From contig CAYXVF010000030.1 in NCBI GenBank assembly GCA_964468125.1, positions 1-56,648 of the forward strand: a stretch of DNA of 56,648 bases, written 5' to 3'. The translations under genes and the position numbers were made by a program. Below the pieces are notes generated by a model that worked only from the letters and a program-made list of their open reading frames with translations, did not search any database and was not told the DNA's origin. Below are positions 7,222 through 15,446 of the stretch, piece after piece; within the stretch, counting starts at the first letter, position 1; each line of letters starts with the position of its first letter. This DNA comes from CAYXVF01 sp964468125 (lineage in GTDB: Bacteria > Myxococcota > XYA12-FULL-58-9 > CAYXVF01).

Positions 7222-8103
7222 ATGAAGGGCATCATCCTCGCCGGCGGCGCGGGAACTCGGCTGCACCCGCTCACCCTGGTGGCGAGCAAGCAGCTGATGC
7301 CGGTCTACGACAAGCCGATGATTTACTACCCCCTCTCCACCCTGATGCTGTCGGGGATTCGAGAGGTGATGCTCATCTCCACTCCAGAAGACCTGCCGCG
7401 CTTTCGTGAGCTCTTGGGGGACGGAGCGCGCTTTGGCATCGAGCTCTCCTACGCGGAGCAGCCCAAGCCCGAAGGGTTGGCCCAGGCGTTTGTCATCGCC
7501 GCGGACTTCATCGGACAAGACTCCGCCTGCCTCATTCTCGGCGACAATCTGTTCTACGGCCAGGGCATGTCCAAGCAGCTCCAGCGCCTGGCCGGGCTCG
7601 AGCGGGGAGCCCACGTCTTTGGCTATTACGTGAAAGACCCGGAGCGCTACGGCGTCGTCGATTTTGACGAGAGCGGCCGGGTGACGAGCATCGAAGAGAA
7701 GCCAAAAGAGCCCAAGTCCAACTACGCGGTTCCGGGCCTCTATTTCTACGACAACGCGGTCGTCGACATCGCGCGGGGGTTGAAACCATCGGCCCGCGGA
7801 GAGCTCGAAATCACCGATGTCAATCGCACCTATCTCGAGCGCCGTGAGCTGCAGGTCGAGATCATGGGCCGAGGCACGGCGTGGCTCGACACGGGCACGC
7901 ACGATTCGCTCCTGCAGGCGGCAAACTTCGTGCAGGTGGTGGAAGCGCGCCAGGGCCTGAAGATCGGCTGCCCGGAGGAGGTCGCCTACCGCATGGGCTT
8001 CATCGACCGGGAAGGGCTGATTGAACGAGGCCGGGAGCTCGAGAAATCGGGCTACGGCCGCTACCTGCTCGACATCGCGAAGGAGCCCGGGCCCCTCGCA
8101 TGA
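7222..8103 (+). CDS. rmlA: Glucose-1-phosphate thymidylyltransferase
   Basis: First step of dTDP-L-rhamnose synthesis: dTTP + glucose-1-phosphate to dTDP-glucose. 293 residues, normal for the family. Motifs seen: GGAGTRLHPLT (nucleotide loop), SKQLMPVYDKPMIYYPLS, LILGDNLFYG (metal Asp), EEKPKEPKSNYAVPGLYFYD, ARGELEITDVN, and WLDTGTHDSLLQA. The ATG at 7222 is preferred over a TTG at 7210 because GGAGG (7212-7216) sits five bases upstream. First gene of a three-gene operon with ATGA overlap to rmlD. No rmlB is present in the window. Confidence 0.96.
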   Translation: MKGIILAGGAGTRLHPLTLVASKQLMPVYDKPMIYYPLSTLMLSGIREVMLISTPEDLPRFRELLGDGARFGIELSYAEQPKPEGLAQAFVIAADFIGQDSACLILGDNLFYGQGMSKQLQRLAGLERGAHVFGYYVKDPERYGVVDFDESGRVTSIEEKPKEPKSNYAVPGLYFYDNAVVDIARGLKPSARGELEITDVNRTYLERRELQVEIMGRGTAWLDTGTHDSLLQAANFVQVVEARQGLKIGCPEEVAYRMGFIDREGLIERGRELEKSGYGRYLLDIAKEPGPLA

Positions 8104-8969
8104 AGCCCGTTCTGCTCATCGGCGCGAGCGGCCAACTCGGCACAGACCTCGCCCCCGCCCTTCGCGAGCGCGGCTACGCCGTCGATGCGCCGGGACTCGA
8201 CACGCTCGACATCACGAACCACGACCAGGTGCGCAACCACCTCCGAGACCTCGCCCCCCAGCTCGTCATCAACACCGCGGCCTTCTTGCGCGTGGACGAT
8301 TGCGAAGACGAGCACGAAACCGCCTGGAGAACGAACGCTTTCGCGGTTCGAAACCTCGCAGAAGGCTGTCAGGAAGTCGGGGCCACGTTCGTGCACATCA
8401 GCACGGACTACGTCTTCGGGGGAGGGGAGAAGCGGGAACCTCTCCTCGAAATAGACTGCCCTGCGCCACTCAACGTCTACGGCATCACCAAGCTCGCGGG
8501 CGAGCACGCGGCCCGAGCCTATTGCGACCATCACCTGGTGGTGCGAAGCGCCGGCCTCTACGGCGTAGCGGGGAGTCGTCTGAAGGGCGGAAACTTCGTG
8601 GAGACGATGCTTCGCGTGGGGCGAGAGAAAACCGAGCTGCGCATCGTCGACGATCAGTGGCTGACACCCACCTACACGGCGGATCTCGCGCCGGCGATCG
8701 TAGACGCAGTAGAACGCGGAATCCGGGGGCTTCTGCACCTGACGAGCGGCGGCGCGTGCAACTGGAGCGAATTTGCGACGGAGATCTTCCGCCTCGCCGG
8801 CCTCGAGGTCACCGTGCACCCGATCCCGAGCAGCGACTATCCCACCAAGGCGAAACGACCGCCCTGGTCCGTCTTGTCGAACGCACGCTGGCTCGCCGCC
8901 AGCGGCGAGGCCCTGCGGCCGTGGCAAGAGGCGCTCGCTGATTATCTGGACGCGAGGAGCACGGAATGA
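8100..8969 (+). CDS. rmlD: dTDP-4-dehydrorhamnose reductase
   Basis: Last step of dTDP-L-rhamnose synthesis: NAD(P)H reduction of the 4-keto sugar. 289 residues, extended-SDR-like fold. GASGQLGTDL at the N-terminus binds the cofactor; NTAAFLRVDDCEDEHETAW, STDYVFGG and YGITKLAGEHA (catalytic Tyr and Lys) follow; TPTYTADLAPAI and the C-terminal TKAKRPPWSVLSNARW complete the family pattern. ATGA overlaps at both ends point to translational coupling with rmlA and rmlC. This is the intact counterpart of the broken gene at 1974-2892. Confidence 0.96.
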   Translation: MKPVLLIGASGQLGTDLAPALRERGYAVDAPGLDTLDITNHDQVRNHLRDLAPQLVINTAAFLRVDDCEDEHETAWRTNAFAVRNLAEGCQEVGATFVHISTDYVFGGGEKREPLLEIDCPAPLNVYGITKLAGEHAARAYCDHHLVVRSAGLYGVAGSRLKGGNFVETMLRVGREKTELRIVDDQWLTPTYTADLAPAIVDAVERGIRGLLHLTSGGACNWSEFATEIFRLAGLEVTVHPIPSSDYPTKAKRPPWSVLSNARWLAASGEALRPWQEALADYLDARSTE

Positions 8970-9520
8970 AGGTCGAGACCCAACGCATCCCGGAGGTGCT
9001 TCTCGTGACGCCGAAGAAGTTCGGTGACGAGCGCGGGTTTTTCTCCGAGCTCTACCGCGCGGAGTCGCTCGCGGAGTACGGCGTGCCGCCGATGGTGCAG
9101 CACAACCTCTCGCGTTCGGCCAAAGGCGTGCTGCGTGGGCTGCACTATCAGCTGAGTGACGCGCCGCTCGGCAAGCTCGTTCGCTGCGTCGCGGGAACGA
9201 TCTTCGATGTCGCGGTCGACATTCGCCGAGGCTCGCCCAGCTATGGGCAGTGGGTAGGCGCCGAGCTCGACGCCGAGTCTCTGCGGGCGCTCTACGTGCC
9301 GCCGGGCTTCGCCCACGGTTTTTGTTGCCTCAGCGACACCGCCGACGTGCTCTACATGCAGACCGGCTACTACGCGCCGGACCGGGAGCGCGGGATCCGC
9401 TGGAACGACCCTACGGTGGCGGTGCAGTGGCCCGTCGAATCCCCAACGCTCAGCGACCGCGACCGTACGGCGCCCGTGCTCGAGTCAGCGGAAAACAATT
9501 TCGTCTGGTCAACTGGCTGA
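8966..9520 (+). CDS. rmlC: dTDP-4-dehydrorhamnose 3,5-epimerase
   Basis: 184 residues, cupin (jelly-roll) fold. Catalytic motif VLRGLHYQ (H60), second conserved histidine in PPGFAHGFCCLS (H117), substrate-site Tyr in YMQTGYYAP, and RGIRWNDPTV. It epimerises C3 and C5 of dTDP-4-keto-6-deoxyglucose in the cytoplasm. Starts in an ATGA overlap with rmlD. After its stop the plus strand has no further gene until 11302. Confidence 0.96.
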   Translation: MKVETQRIPEVLLVTPKKFGDERGFFSELYRAESLAEYGVPPMVQHNLSRSAKGVLRGLHYQLSDAPLGKLVRCVAGTIFDVAVDIRRGSPSYGQWVGAELDAESLRALYVPPGFAHGFCCLSDTADVLYMQTGYYAPDRERGIRWNDPTVAVQWPVESPTLSDRDRTAPVLESAENNFVWSTG

Positions 9521-9542
9521 GGGCGGCTCGTGCGGCTTGGCC

Positions 9543-9904
9543 TCAGAGAGGATTCGTATCGAGCCTGTCGATCCATGGGCGCGCGCGTTTCAGCAGAGCG
9601 GATTCGGCTGGGGTAGTCGCGAGCCGGTCTCGGAGCGTGGGGACGTCGACGAGGCCCGCCTCGTGTGCGGCCTCGAGAAAGCGCTGGTCCTTCTCCCGCC
9701 CTGCGATGCACTTGCTGACGACGAGGTCATGGACCTCGATGCACCACCCGGTGATGCCGCGCGTATTCGCGTTGTTCACCGCCACCAGGCGCTCCTCCCA
9801 ACCGCGCGGTAGGACCGCGCCTGACTGCCGATGACAGTCAGCTCTCGGTCTTCGGAGATGGCTCCCGCTGCGCGCAAGACGTGCTCGAGTTGCTGTCGAT
9901 TCAC
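9543..9904 (-). pseudogene. DUF6036-like (nucleotidyltransferase-type) gene with internal deletion
   Basis: From GTG 9904 the frame reads NRQQLEHVLRAAGAISEDRE and LTVIGSQA, the usual start of DUF6036 proteins. It then jumps, with a frame change, to VLPRGWEERLVAVNNANTRG, ITGWCIEVHDLVVSKCIAGR and EKDQRFLEAAHEAGLVD, which is the normal C-terminal half. About 60-70 residues between the two, including the expected catalytic middle, are missing. The start overlaps the stop of the upstream partner (9901-10210). I recall the family from its motifs; the nucleotidyltransferase link is family knowledge, not seen here. Confidence 0.65.
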
Positions 9905-10210
9905 GGGATGCTCCGCCAGATCTTCCAGCGCTCACGGGGCGGCAGGGCGCCCGCGAACGGCGTGGTTTGCCGGAGGTCGCGCGCTGCTTCCGTGTCCGCG
10001 GTCAACACGTCGAGCCAGTGCTCCCGCGGACCTTCGAGGAGTGTGAGCCATGCGCGCGCGTACGGCGCGGAGGCCTCGTCCCAGCTTCTCGACCACTCAG
10101 CGGCTTTCTCGTGAGCGCGTTGGCTTAGAGCGGGATCGTCCTTCAGGCGCCGGGCGACTTTCGCGATGGAACACGAGCGATCGCAGCTCGTTCTTGCGAT
10201 GCGGATTCAT
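9901..10210 (-). pseudogene. Partner gene upstream of the DUF6036-like gene, frameshifted
   Basis: From ATG 10210 the frame reads MNPHRKNELRSLVFHRE, then a frameshift near 10160-10166 leads into AKVARRLKDDPALSQRA and finally TPFAGALPPRERWKIWRSIP before TGA at 9901-9903. The ending, with PFAG-L-PRERW, is typical of small proteins encoded just upstream of DUF6036 genes. The stop overlaps the next start (GTGA), so the pair was translationally coupled. Both partners are broken, which suggests an abandoned toxin-antitoxin-like module. Function unknown. Confidence 0.5.
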
Positions 10211-10276
10211 CCGCAGAGCTACCGCGCGCGTCGAATTTGGCCAAGGTACGTCGCTGAATGAACGAAACGCGAGGCC

Positions 10277-11203
10277 TCACACCCGATGCTCCCGGAACCA
10301 CTCGACGGTCTGACGCAGGCCTTCTTCTAGGGAAACCTTGGGGAACCAGCCGAGCTCGGTCCGGGCGCGGGTGATGTCGACGCAGCTCGTGCGTTGCTCG
10401 CCCGGTTGGCCGGGGCCGTGCGGGACGTCTTCTTTGAAACCCGCCGCGTCGGCGATGACCTCGGCCAGGCGGTTGACGTCCGTTTCAATGCTCGTCCCGA
10501 CGTTGAACGCGCCGGACGCGCTCCCGTGCTTCCAGGCCGCCATCACCACCGCCACGACGTCCTTCACGAACACGTAGTCGCGCGTTTGTTTGCCATCGCC
10601 GAAGATCGTGGGGGTTTCGCCGCGCAGCATCTTCTGACTGAAGATCGCCACCACTCCGGCCTCGCCATGGGGATCCTGGCGCGGACCGTAGACGTTGCCA
10701 TAGCGAAGGGCCACGCCGCGCAACGCACCCCGGCGGGTGTAGTAGTCCACGTAGTGCTCGCCACAAAGTTTCGAGAGACCGTAGGGGGATTCGGGGTGGG
10801 CGTCCGCGGTCTCCGGAGTGGGGCGCTGGTCGTGGTCGCCGTAGATCGCGCCGCCGGTGGAGGCGAGCTGAAAGTAGGCTGTACCGGCCTGGCGGGCAGC
10901 CTCGAGGAGCCGGACCGTGCCCACTACATTTGTGGTCGAATCGAACACCGGATCAGCCACGGACTTACGTACGTCCATCTGCGCGGCATGGTGAAAGACT
11001 GCATCGGGCGCGTGGTCGCGCAGGGCGTTGGATGCAGCCTCGTCGCAGATGTCGACCTCGAGGAGCTCTGCGCCTTCTGGGACATTCTCCCGATGACCGC
11101 TCACCAGGTTGTCGAAGATCAGAACCTCGTGGCCCGCCGCCAAGAGCGCCTCTGCCACGTGGCTGCCGATGAAGCCGGCTCCGCCGGTGACCAACGTTTT
11201 CAT
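10277..11203 (-). CDS. NAD-dependent nucleotide-sugar epimerase/dehydratase (GalE-like SDR)
   Basis: 308 residues. TLVTGGAGFIGSHVAEAL at the N-terminus binds NAD; catalytic residues appear in LASTGGAIYG (S115/T116) and YGLSKLCGEHY (Y141, K145); RYGNVYGPRQDP, GDGKQTRDYVFVKDVV and the C-terminal WFPKVSLEEGLRQTVEWF are standard for UDP-glucose 4-epimerase-like extended SDRs. ATG 11203 is used because an upstream start would only add a non-homologous leader. It likely supplies UDP-galactose or a related sugar for the surrounding glycan genes. It is read opposite to its neighbours and diverges from the OmpA-like gene. Confidence 0.9.
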   Translation of the reverse strand: MKTLVTGGAGFIGSHVAEALLAAGHEVLIFDNLVSGHRENVPEGAELLEVDICDEAASNALRDHAPDAVFHHAAQMDVRKSVADPVFDSTTNVVGTVRLLEAARQAGTAYFQLASTGGAIYGDHDQRPTPETADAHPESPYGLSKLCGEHYVDYYTRRGALRGVALRYGNVYGPRQDPHGEAGVVAIFSQKMLRGETPTIFGDGKQTRDYVFVKDVVAVVMAAWKHGSASGAFNVGTSIETDVNRLAEVIADAAGFKEDVPHGPGQPGEQRTSCVDITRARTELGWFPKVSLEEGLRQTVEWFREHRV

Positions 11204-11301
11204 GATTGCCCCCATAGCCTGTTCTAATTCTTGGAGCCACCCTCGGATCTGGTCTACGCTGCGTTTCAGAGGGGTTGCAGCCGCCCTCTTCACCGATCCC
11301 G

Positions 11302-13470
11302 ATGCCTATGCGAGCTCTCCTCTCCCTTGCCGCCATCGCAGCTCTTGCGTGTCTGGTCCTCACGACCGACGCCTGGGCCCAAGCGGACACCATCGACTCC
11401 ACCGACCCCACGGTCGACGTCAACATCTTCCATCCCACCGCGGGCGCACGGAACTTTTTCAGCACCGAAAGCGGTGACGTGAACACGCACCTCGGGGTGA
11501 GCGCGGGTTTGAACCTGAACTTCGCAAACTCGCCTCTCTCGCTGCAGGTCGTCACCGACGGCAGTGAAAACGACGTCGGGGCGATCATTCCCTATCGCTT
11601 CGACGCGGTCGCGCTCGCGGCATTGGGGCTCTACGACATCGGCGAGATCGGGGTCGCCGTTCCGTTCGTACTTCAGGGCAGCCCCGACTCGGACGCGATC
11701 GACGACGCGGACCTCGGTGGCATCATCGGCACGGACGTCTCCGCTTTCGCCGTGGGCGACATTCGTTTGATCCCCAAAGCGCGTTTCGTGCAGCTCGAAG
11801 ACAACCTGTTCTCCGCAGCCCTCGTCGCGACGGTCATCCTGCCGACCGGGGGCGCGGACTACGCACGTGAAAACAGTGTAGTCGCGGCCCCGGCGCTCGC
11901 CATGTCGACGCAGCAGGGCCCGCTGCGCTTGGGTCTGAACCTCGGTTATCGCTACCGAGACAAGACCCGCACGGCGACCCTCATCGTAGACGACGAGTAT
12001 TTCGCGAAGCTCGCCGCGGGCTTCGACGTCATCGGTGACGGCACCATCGAAATCATCGGCGAGACCTACGGCCACACGCCAGTTGCGAACCCCTTCGCTC
12101 GCAACTCCGAAGGGGTGCAGAAGGACATTCAAAACGCCCGCACGACACTCGAAGGCCTCGTCGGGATCAAAGTGGCGCTTCCGGGCTACATCATTCTTTC
12201 CGGTGGCGTCGGTGGCGGTCTGCTGCCGGGCTACGGCGCTTCCTCTCCTCGGGTCTTCGCTCAGGCGATGTACTACACGGGTGAGTTCGGCGCGGTCGAT
12301 AGCGACAAAGACGGGGTGCCGGACGCCTACGACGCCTGCCGTGAGGAGCCCGAGGACCCGGACGGGTTCGAGGATTCGGACGGCTGCCCCGATGAGGACA
12401 ACGATCAAGACGGGGTCCTCGACGAAGACGACGGCTGTCCGAATGACGCCGAGGATGTGGATGGCTTCGCCGACGAAGATGGTTGCCCGGAGCCCGACAA
12501 CGACGAAGACGGGATCCTCGACGCAGCCGACCAGTGTCCGGTGGACGCTGAAGACATCGACAACTACCAGGACGAAGACGGGTGCCCCGATCTCGACAAC
12601 GACGGTGACGGCATCGAAGACTCGGCGGACCAGTGCCCCGATGAGAAAGAAGACAAGGACGGCTACCTCGACTTTGACGGTTGCCCGGATCTCGACAACG
12701 ATGGCGACGGCCTAAACGACTTGAACGACCTTTGTCCGAATCACGCCGAGGACAAAGATGGTGTCGCTGATGACGACGGCTGCCCGGACGACAACGACGG
12801 TGACGGCATCGCGGACGCGGACGATAAATGTCCGAACAGGGCGGAGACCTATAACGGTATCGACGATCAGGACGGCTGCCCGGAGCAGTTGCGCGTCAAG
12901 TCACTCGTCGCGGTCACCGAGTCGAAGATCGAGATCAAGGAGAAGGTGTTCTTCCGCACCGGCAGCGCTCGCCTTCTTTCCAAGTCGGATACGCTCCTGG
13001 ATCAGATCGCGAGCGTGCTGACGAGCTACAAGCACATCACCAAGGTCGAGGTGCAGGGCCACACGGACTCACGGGGCAGCAAGCGCCGCAACACGCGCCT
13101 GAGTCAGCAACGCGCTCAGTCCGTGGTGGATTACCTCGTCGCGAAGGGAATCGCTGCGGACCGGCTCGTCGCGAAGGGCTACGGCCCGGACCAGCCGATC
13201 GCCTCGAATCGCTCCCGTCAGGGGCGCGATCAAAACCGCCGGGTCGAGTTCGTGATTCTCGAGCAGAAGCCCGTGGGCAAAGACGTCTCGGACGACCAGC
13301 CCGCCCCGCCGCCGCCGCCCGAGGATGACGGCGTGGAAATCGAGCTCGAGCTCGAAGACCTCGGGGGTGAGTCTCCGGCGCCAGAGGGCGAGAAGAAGCC
13401 GGGGGAAGAGAAACAGCCCGAGGGCAAAGAGATCAGCGAAGACGATGTCGAGATCGAGCTCGAGTTCTGA
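11302..13470 (+). CDS. OmpA-family protein with thrombospondin type 3 repeats
   Basis: 722 residues. Signal peptide MPMRALLSLAAIAALACLV with likely cleavage after AWA. Residues ~25-330 look like an outer-membrane beta-barrel. About 333-530 are acidic calcium-binding TSP3 repeats of the form DxDxDGxxDxxDxCP, seven or so copies. About 531-654 are an OmpA-like peptidoglycan-binding domain (GHTDSRGSKRRNTRLSQQRA, then GYGPDQPIASN, NRRVEFVI). A Pro/Glu-rich tail repeats VEIELE twice and ends at VEIELEF. It should anchor the outer membrane to peptidoglycan. The start could also be ATG 11308. Confidence 0.92.
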   Translation: MPMRALLSLAAIAALACLVLTTDAWAQADTIDSTDPTVDVNIFHPTAGARNFFSTESGDVNTHLGVSAGLNLNFANSPLSLQVVTDGSENDVGAIIPYRFDAVALAALGLYDIGEIGVAVPFVLQGSPDSDAIDDADLGGIIGTDVSAFAVGDIRLIPKARFVQLEDNLFSAALVATVILPTGGADYARENSVVAAPALAMSTQQGPLRLGLNLGYRYRDKTRTATLIVDDEYFAKLAAGFDVIGDGTIEIIGETYGHTPVANPFARNSEGVQKDIQNARTTLEGLVGIKVALPGYIILSGGVGGGLLPGYGASSPRVFAQAMYYTGEFGAVDSDKDGVPDAYDACREEPEDPDGFEDSDGCPDEDNDQDGVLDEDDGCPNDAEDVDGFADEDGCPEPDNDEDGILDAADQCPVDAEDIDNYQDEDGCPDLDNDGDGIEDSADQCPDEKEDKDGYLDFDGCPDLDNDGDGLNDLNDLCPNHAEDKDGVADDDGCPDDNDGDGIADADDKCPNRAETYNGIDDQDGCPEQLRVKSLVAVTESKIEIKEKVFFRTGSARLLSKSDTLLDQIASVLTSYKHITKVEVQGHTDSRGSKRRNTRLSQQRAQSVVDYLVAKGIAADRLVAKGYGPDQPIASNRSRQGRDQNRRVEFVILEQKPVGKDVSDDQPAPPPPPEDDGVEIELELEDLGGESPAPEGEKKPGEEKQPEGKEISEDDVEIELEF

Positions 13471-13492
13471 CGCTCGCGATGCCTGAGCGAGC

Positions 13493-14650
13493 GTGAAGAG
13501 CACCCGTGTCCTAGTCGCAGCGACTCTCCTAGCACTGATTGGCATTGCCTATCGGGCGATTTCGGAACGAAGCGTGCTTCGAGACCCCGCCATCAGCGAC
13601 CAGGAGACCCTTCGCTCGATGGGCTACCTCGATCGGCATCCATCCGAAGACGCGCGCGAAGGAGTGACCGTTCAACGGGAGGGCGTCGCCCCGGGGTTGA
13701 ATCTCGTCGACAACCGAGTGTTCGACAACGATGGCAACGTCTTGAAGCATTGGCCCGGCCTCGAGTTTGTCACGCTGTTCCCGGACGGCACGCTCGCTGC
13801 GAAACGCGGCGACACGATCGGCCGATTCGACCCCGAGGGCCGGGCGTTGTGGACCGTGCCCCTGGTCGTGCACCACGACCTCTCTGTTACGGCCTCAGGC
13901 ACGCTCCTGACGTTGACTCGCGAAAATCTACTCTACGAAGAGAGAAGCGTCGCCTTTGACCGGGTCCTAGAGCTCTCCGGCGAAGACGGGCGGATTCTGC
14001 GGAGCTATTCCACGTTCGAGCACCTGACCTCGCTCCGGGCGATTCACGGGCCGACGCGCTTTGACGAGCCACCGGAGAAGGAGGAGGCGTGCAGCGTCAT
14101 GGATATCGAGGGAGTTTGCCACGAGTACTATCATGCGAACTCAGTTCGTGAGCTTCCCGTGACCGACCTCGGACGGCGTGATCCTCGCTTTGCCGCCGGC
14201 CATTGGCTCCTGAGCCTTCCCTACCGCGACCTCGTGGTCATTCTGGACCCGAGCTCCTCGCACATTCTCTGGCACTACGGACCTGGGGTACTCTCCGTGC
14301 AACACACGCCCATGATGACCGCGGAAGGAACGATCGTGATCTTCGACAACGCCAAGAACAGCACGCGGCGATCGCGCGTGGTCGAAGTGGACCCGCTCTC
14401 GAAAGAAATCGTCTGGACGTACCCGGAGGTCGTAGACCCTGAGTTCTTCACCGCGACCTGCGGCCAAGCGCAGCGCCTTCCGAACGGCAACACGCTGATC
14501 ACCGAATCGGAGGACGGGCGGGTGATCGAAGTGACGCGCGACGGGGAGATTCTGTGGGAGTGGCTCGCGAAACACCTCGATGACGGCAGCCGACCCACCG
14601 TCTACCGCGTGACGCGCATCGACAACGCGTTGATCCAGCCGCGTGACTGA
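13493..14650 (+). CDS. Arylsulfotransferase-like (ASST/PQQ-like propeller) protein
   Basis: 385 residues from GTG 13493, with one N-terminal membrane helix (about 5-22). The rest matches the ASST beta-propeller: HHDLSVTASGTLLTL, EYYHANSVRELP, GHWLLSLPYRDLVVILDP, QHTPMMTAEGTIVIFDNA, LPNGNTLITESEDGRVIEVTR. Family members transfer sulfate between phenolic donors with a histidine nucleophile, but many only share the fold, so sulfation here is an inference. Residues 36-44 (SDQETLRSMGYL) copy the motif usually found at the C-terminus of sulfatase-like proteins, as in the gene ending at 5182. The stop overlaps the next gene. Confidence 0.8.
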   Translation: MKSTRVLVAATLLALIGIAYRAISERSVLRDPAISDQETLRSMGYLDRHPSEDAREGVTVQREGVAPGLNLVDNRVFDNDGNVLKHWPGLEFVTLFPDGTLAAKRGDTIGRFDPEGRALWTVPLVVHHDLSVTASGTLLTLTRENLLYEERSVAFDRVLELSGEDGRILRSYSTFEHLTSLRAIHGPTRFDEPPEKEEACSVMDIEGVCHEYYHANSVRELPVTDLGRRDPRFAAGHWLLSLPYRDLVVILDPSSSHILWHYGPGVLSVQHTPMMTAEGTIVIFDNAKNSTRRSRVVEVDPLSKEIVWTYPEVVDPEFFTATCGQAQRLPNGNTLITESEDGRVIEVTRDGEILWEWLAKHLDDGSRPTVYRVTRIDNALIQPRD

Positions 14651-15446
14651 GGCGCGCGAATCCATGTCCGGCGCGTTCGAGAACCCGCACCGTCGGGTAG
14701 AGCTCGCAGGGGCACCGATCAGCGCCGTCGACCTCGAGGTGACCACGCGTTCGCTGCTCGCAGCGATTCGCGAGCGTCGCGGCGGCTACGTCTGCGTCGT
14801 CGACGCCCACTCCGCGGTGAACGCCTCACGCGACCCGCGCCACCGAGCCCACCTCGAGCAGGCCGCACTCTGCGTCGCGGATGGACGGCCCCTGGTCTAC
14901 CTCGCCCACGCGCTCGGTCACCACGATGTGGGCTACGTCATGGGCCTCGAGCTCACGCTTTCGCTTTCCGCTGAGCTTGCGCAGAACGGAGGGCGCGTCG
15001 CTTACGTCGGCGGTGAAGCCGGTGTCGCGGACGCGATGGCCCAGACGCTCGAGTCACACTACCCGGGCATGAAGAGGGCACTCGCCTGGAGCCCGCCCTT
15101 CCGGCCTCTGAGTGACAGGGATGTGGACTCGCTCGCGACGCGTCTGCGCGAAGCGAAGGCGCAGCTCGCTTGGATCGGCATTTCCACCCCCAAGCAGGAG
15201 GCGTTGATGCATCGTTTGGCTCGCGTCCTCGCGGGGCCACCGGTCCTCGTCGGCGTGGGGGCTGTCTTCGACTATCTCTCCGGCCGTCGCCCGGCGCCGC
15301 CCGCGTTTCTGCGTCACGCGGGGCTCGGGTGGGCCCATCGGATCTGGGTGGAGCCGAGACGACTCGGGCCCCGCTACGCCCGTGTGCTCCCCGCCTTTGC
15401 GGCCCGCGCGGCCTACCAACTCTTGCGCGTATGGGGCCCATGGTGA
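14643..15446 (+). CDS. WecG/TagA/CpsF family glycosyltransferase (GT26)
   Basis: 267 residues from GTG 14643, overlapping the previous stop by eight bases (ATG 14664 is an alternative). GT26 marks: VCVVDAHSAVNASRDP, CVADGRPLVYLAHALG, RVAYVGGEAGVADAMAQTL, WIGISTPKQEALMHR, VLVGVGAVFDYLSGRRPAPPAFL and LGWAHRIWVEPRRLGPRY. These enzymes add N-acetylmannosamine or related sugars to an undecaprenyl-linked intermediate at the inner membrane. UDP-ManNAc from wecB would be a fitting donor. Confidence 0.92.
   Translation: MTEARESMSGAFENPHRRVELAGAPISAVDLEVTTRSLLAAIRERRGGYVCVVDAHSAVNASRDPRHRAHLEQAALCVADGRPLVYLAHALGHHDVGYVMGLELTLSLSAELAQNGGRVAYVGGEAGVADAMAQTLESHYPGMKRALAWSPPFRPLSDRDVDSLATRLREAKAQLAWIGISTPKQEALMHRLARVLAGPPVLVGVGAVFDYLSGRRPAPPAFLRHAGLGWAHRIWVEPRRLGPRYARVLPAFAARAAYQLLRVWGPW

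Noticed and set aside
10394..11227. Plus-strand frame antisense to the GalE-like epimerase
   Set aside because: The epimerase frame has all SDR motifs; the opposite frame has none.
12035..12715. Thr/Arg-rich frame within the TSP3 repeats
   Set aside because: A frame-shifted reading of the Asp-rich repeats.
15170..15430. N-terminal extension of the ligase frame into the GT26 gene
   Set aside because: The extra residues are Arg/Gly-rich and antagonise the clear GT26 coding frame; membrane segments begin only after 15440.
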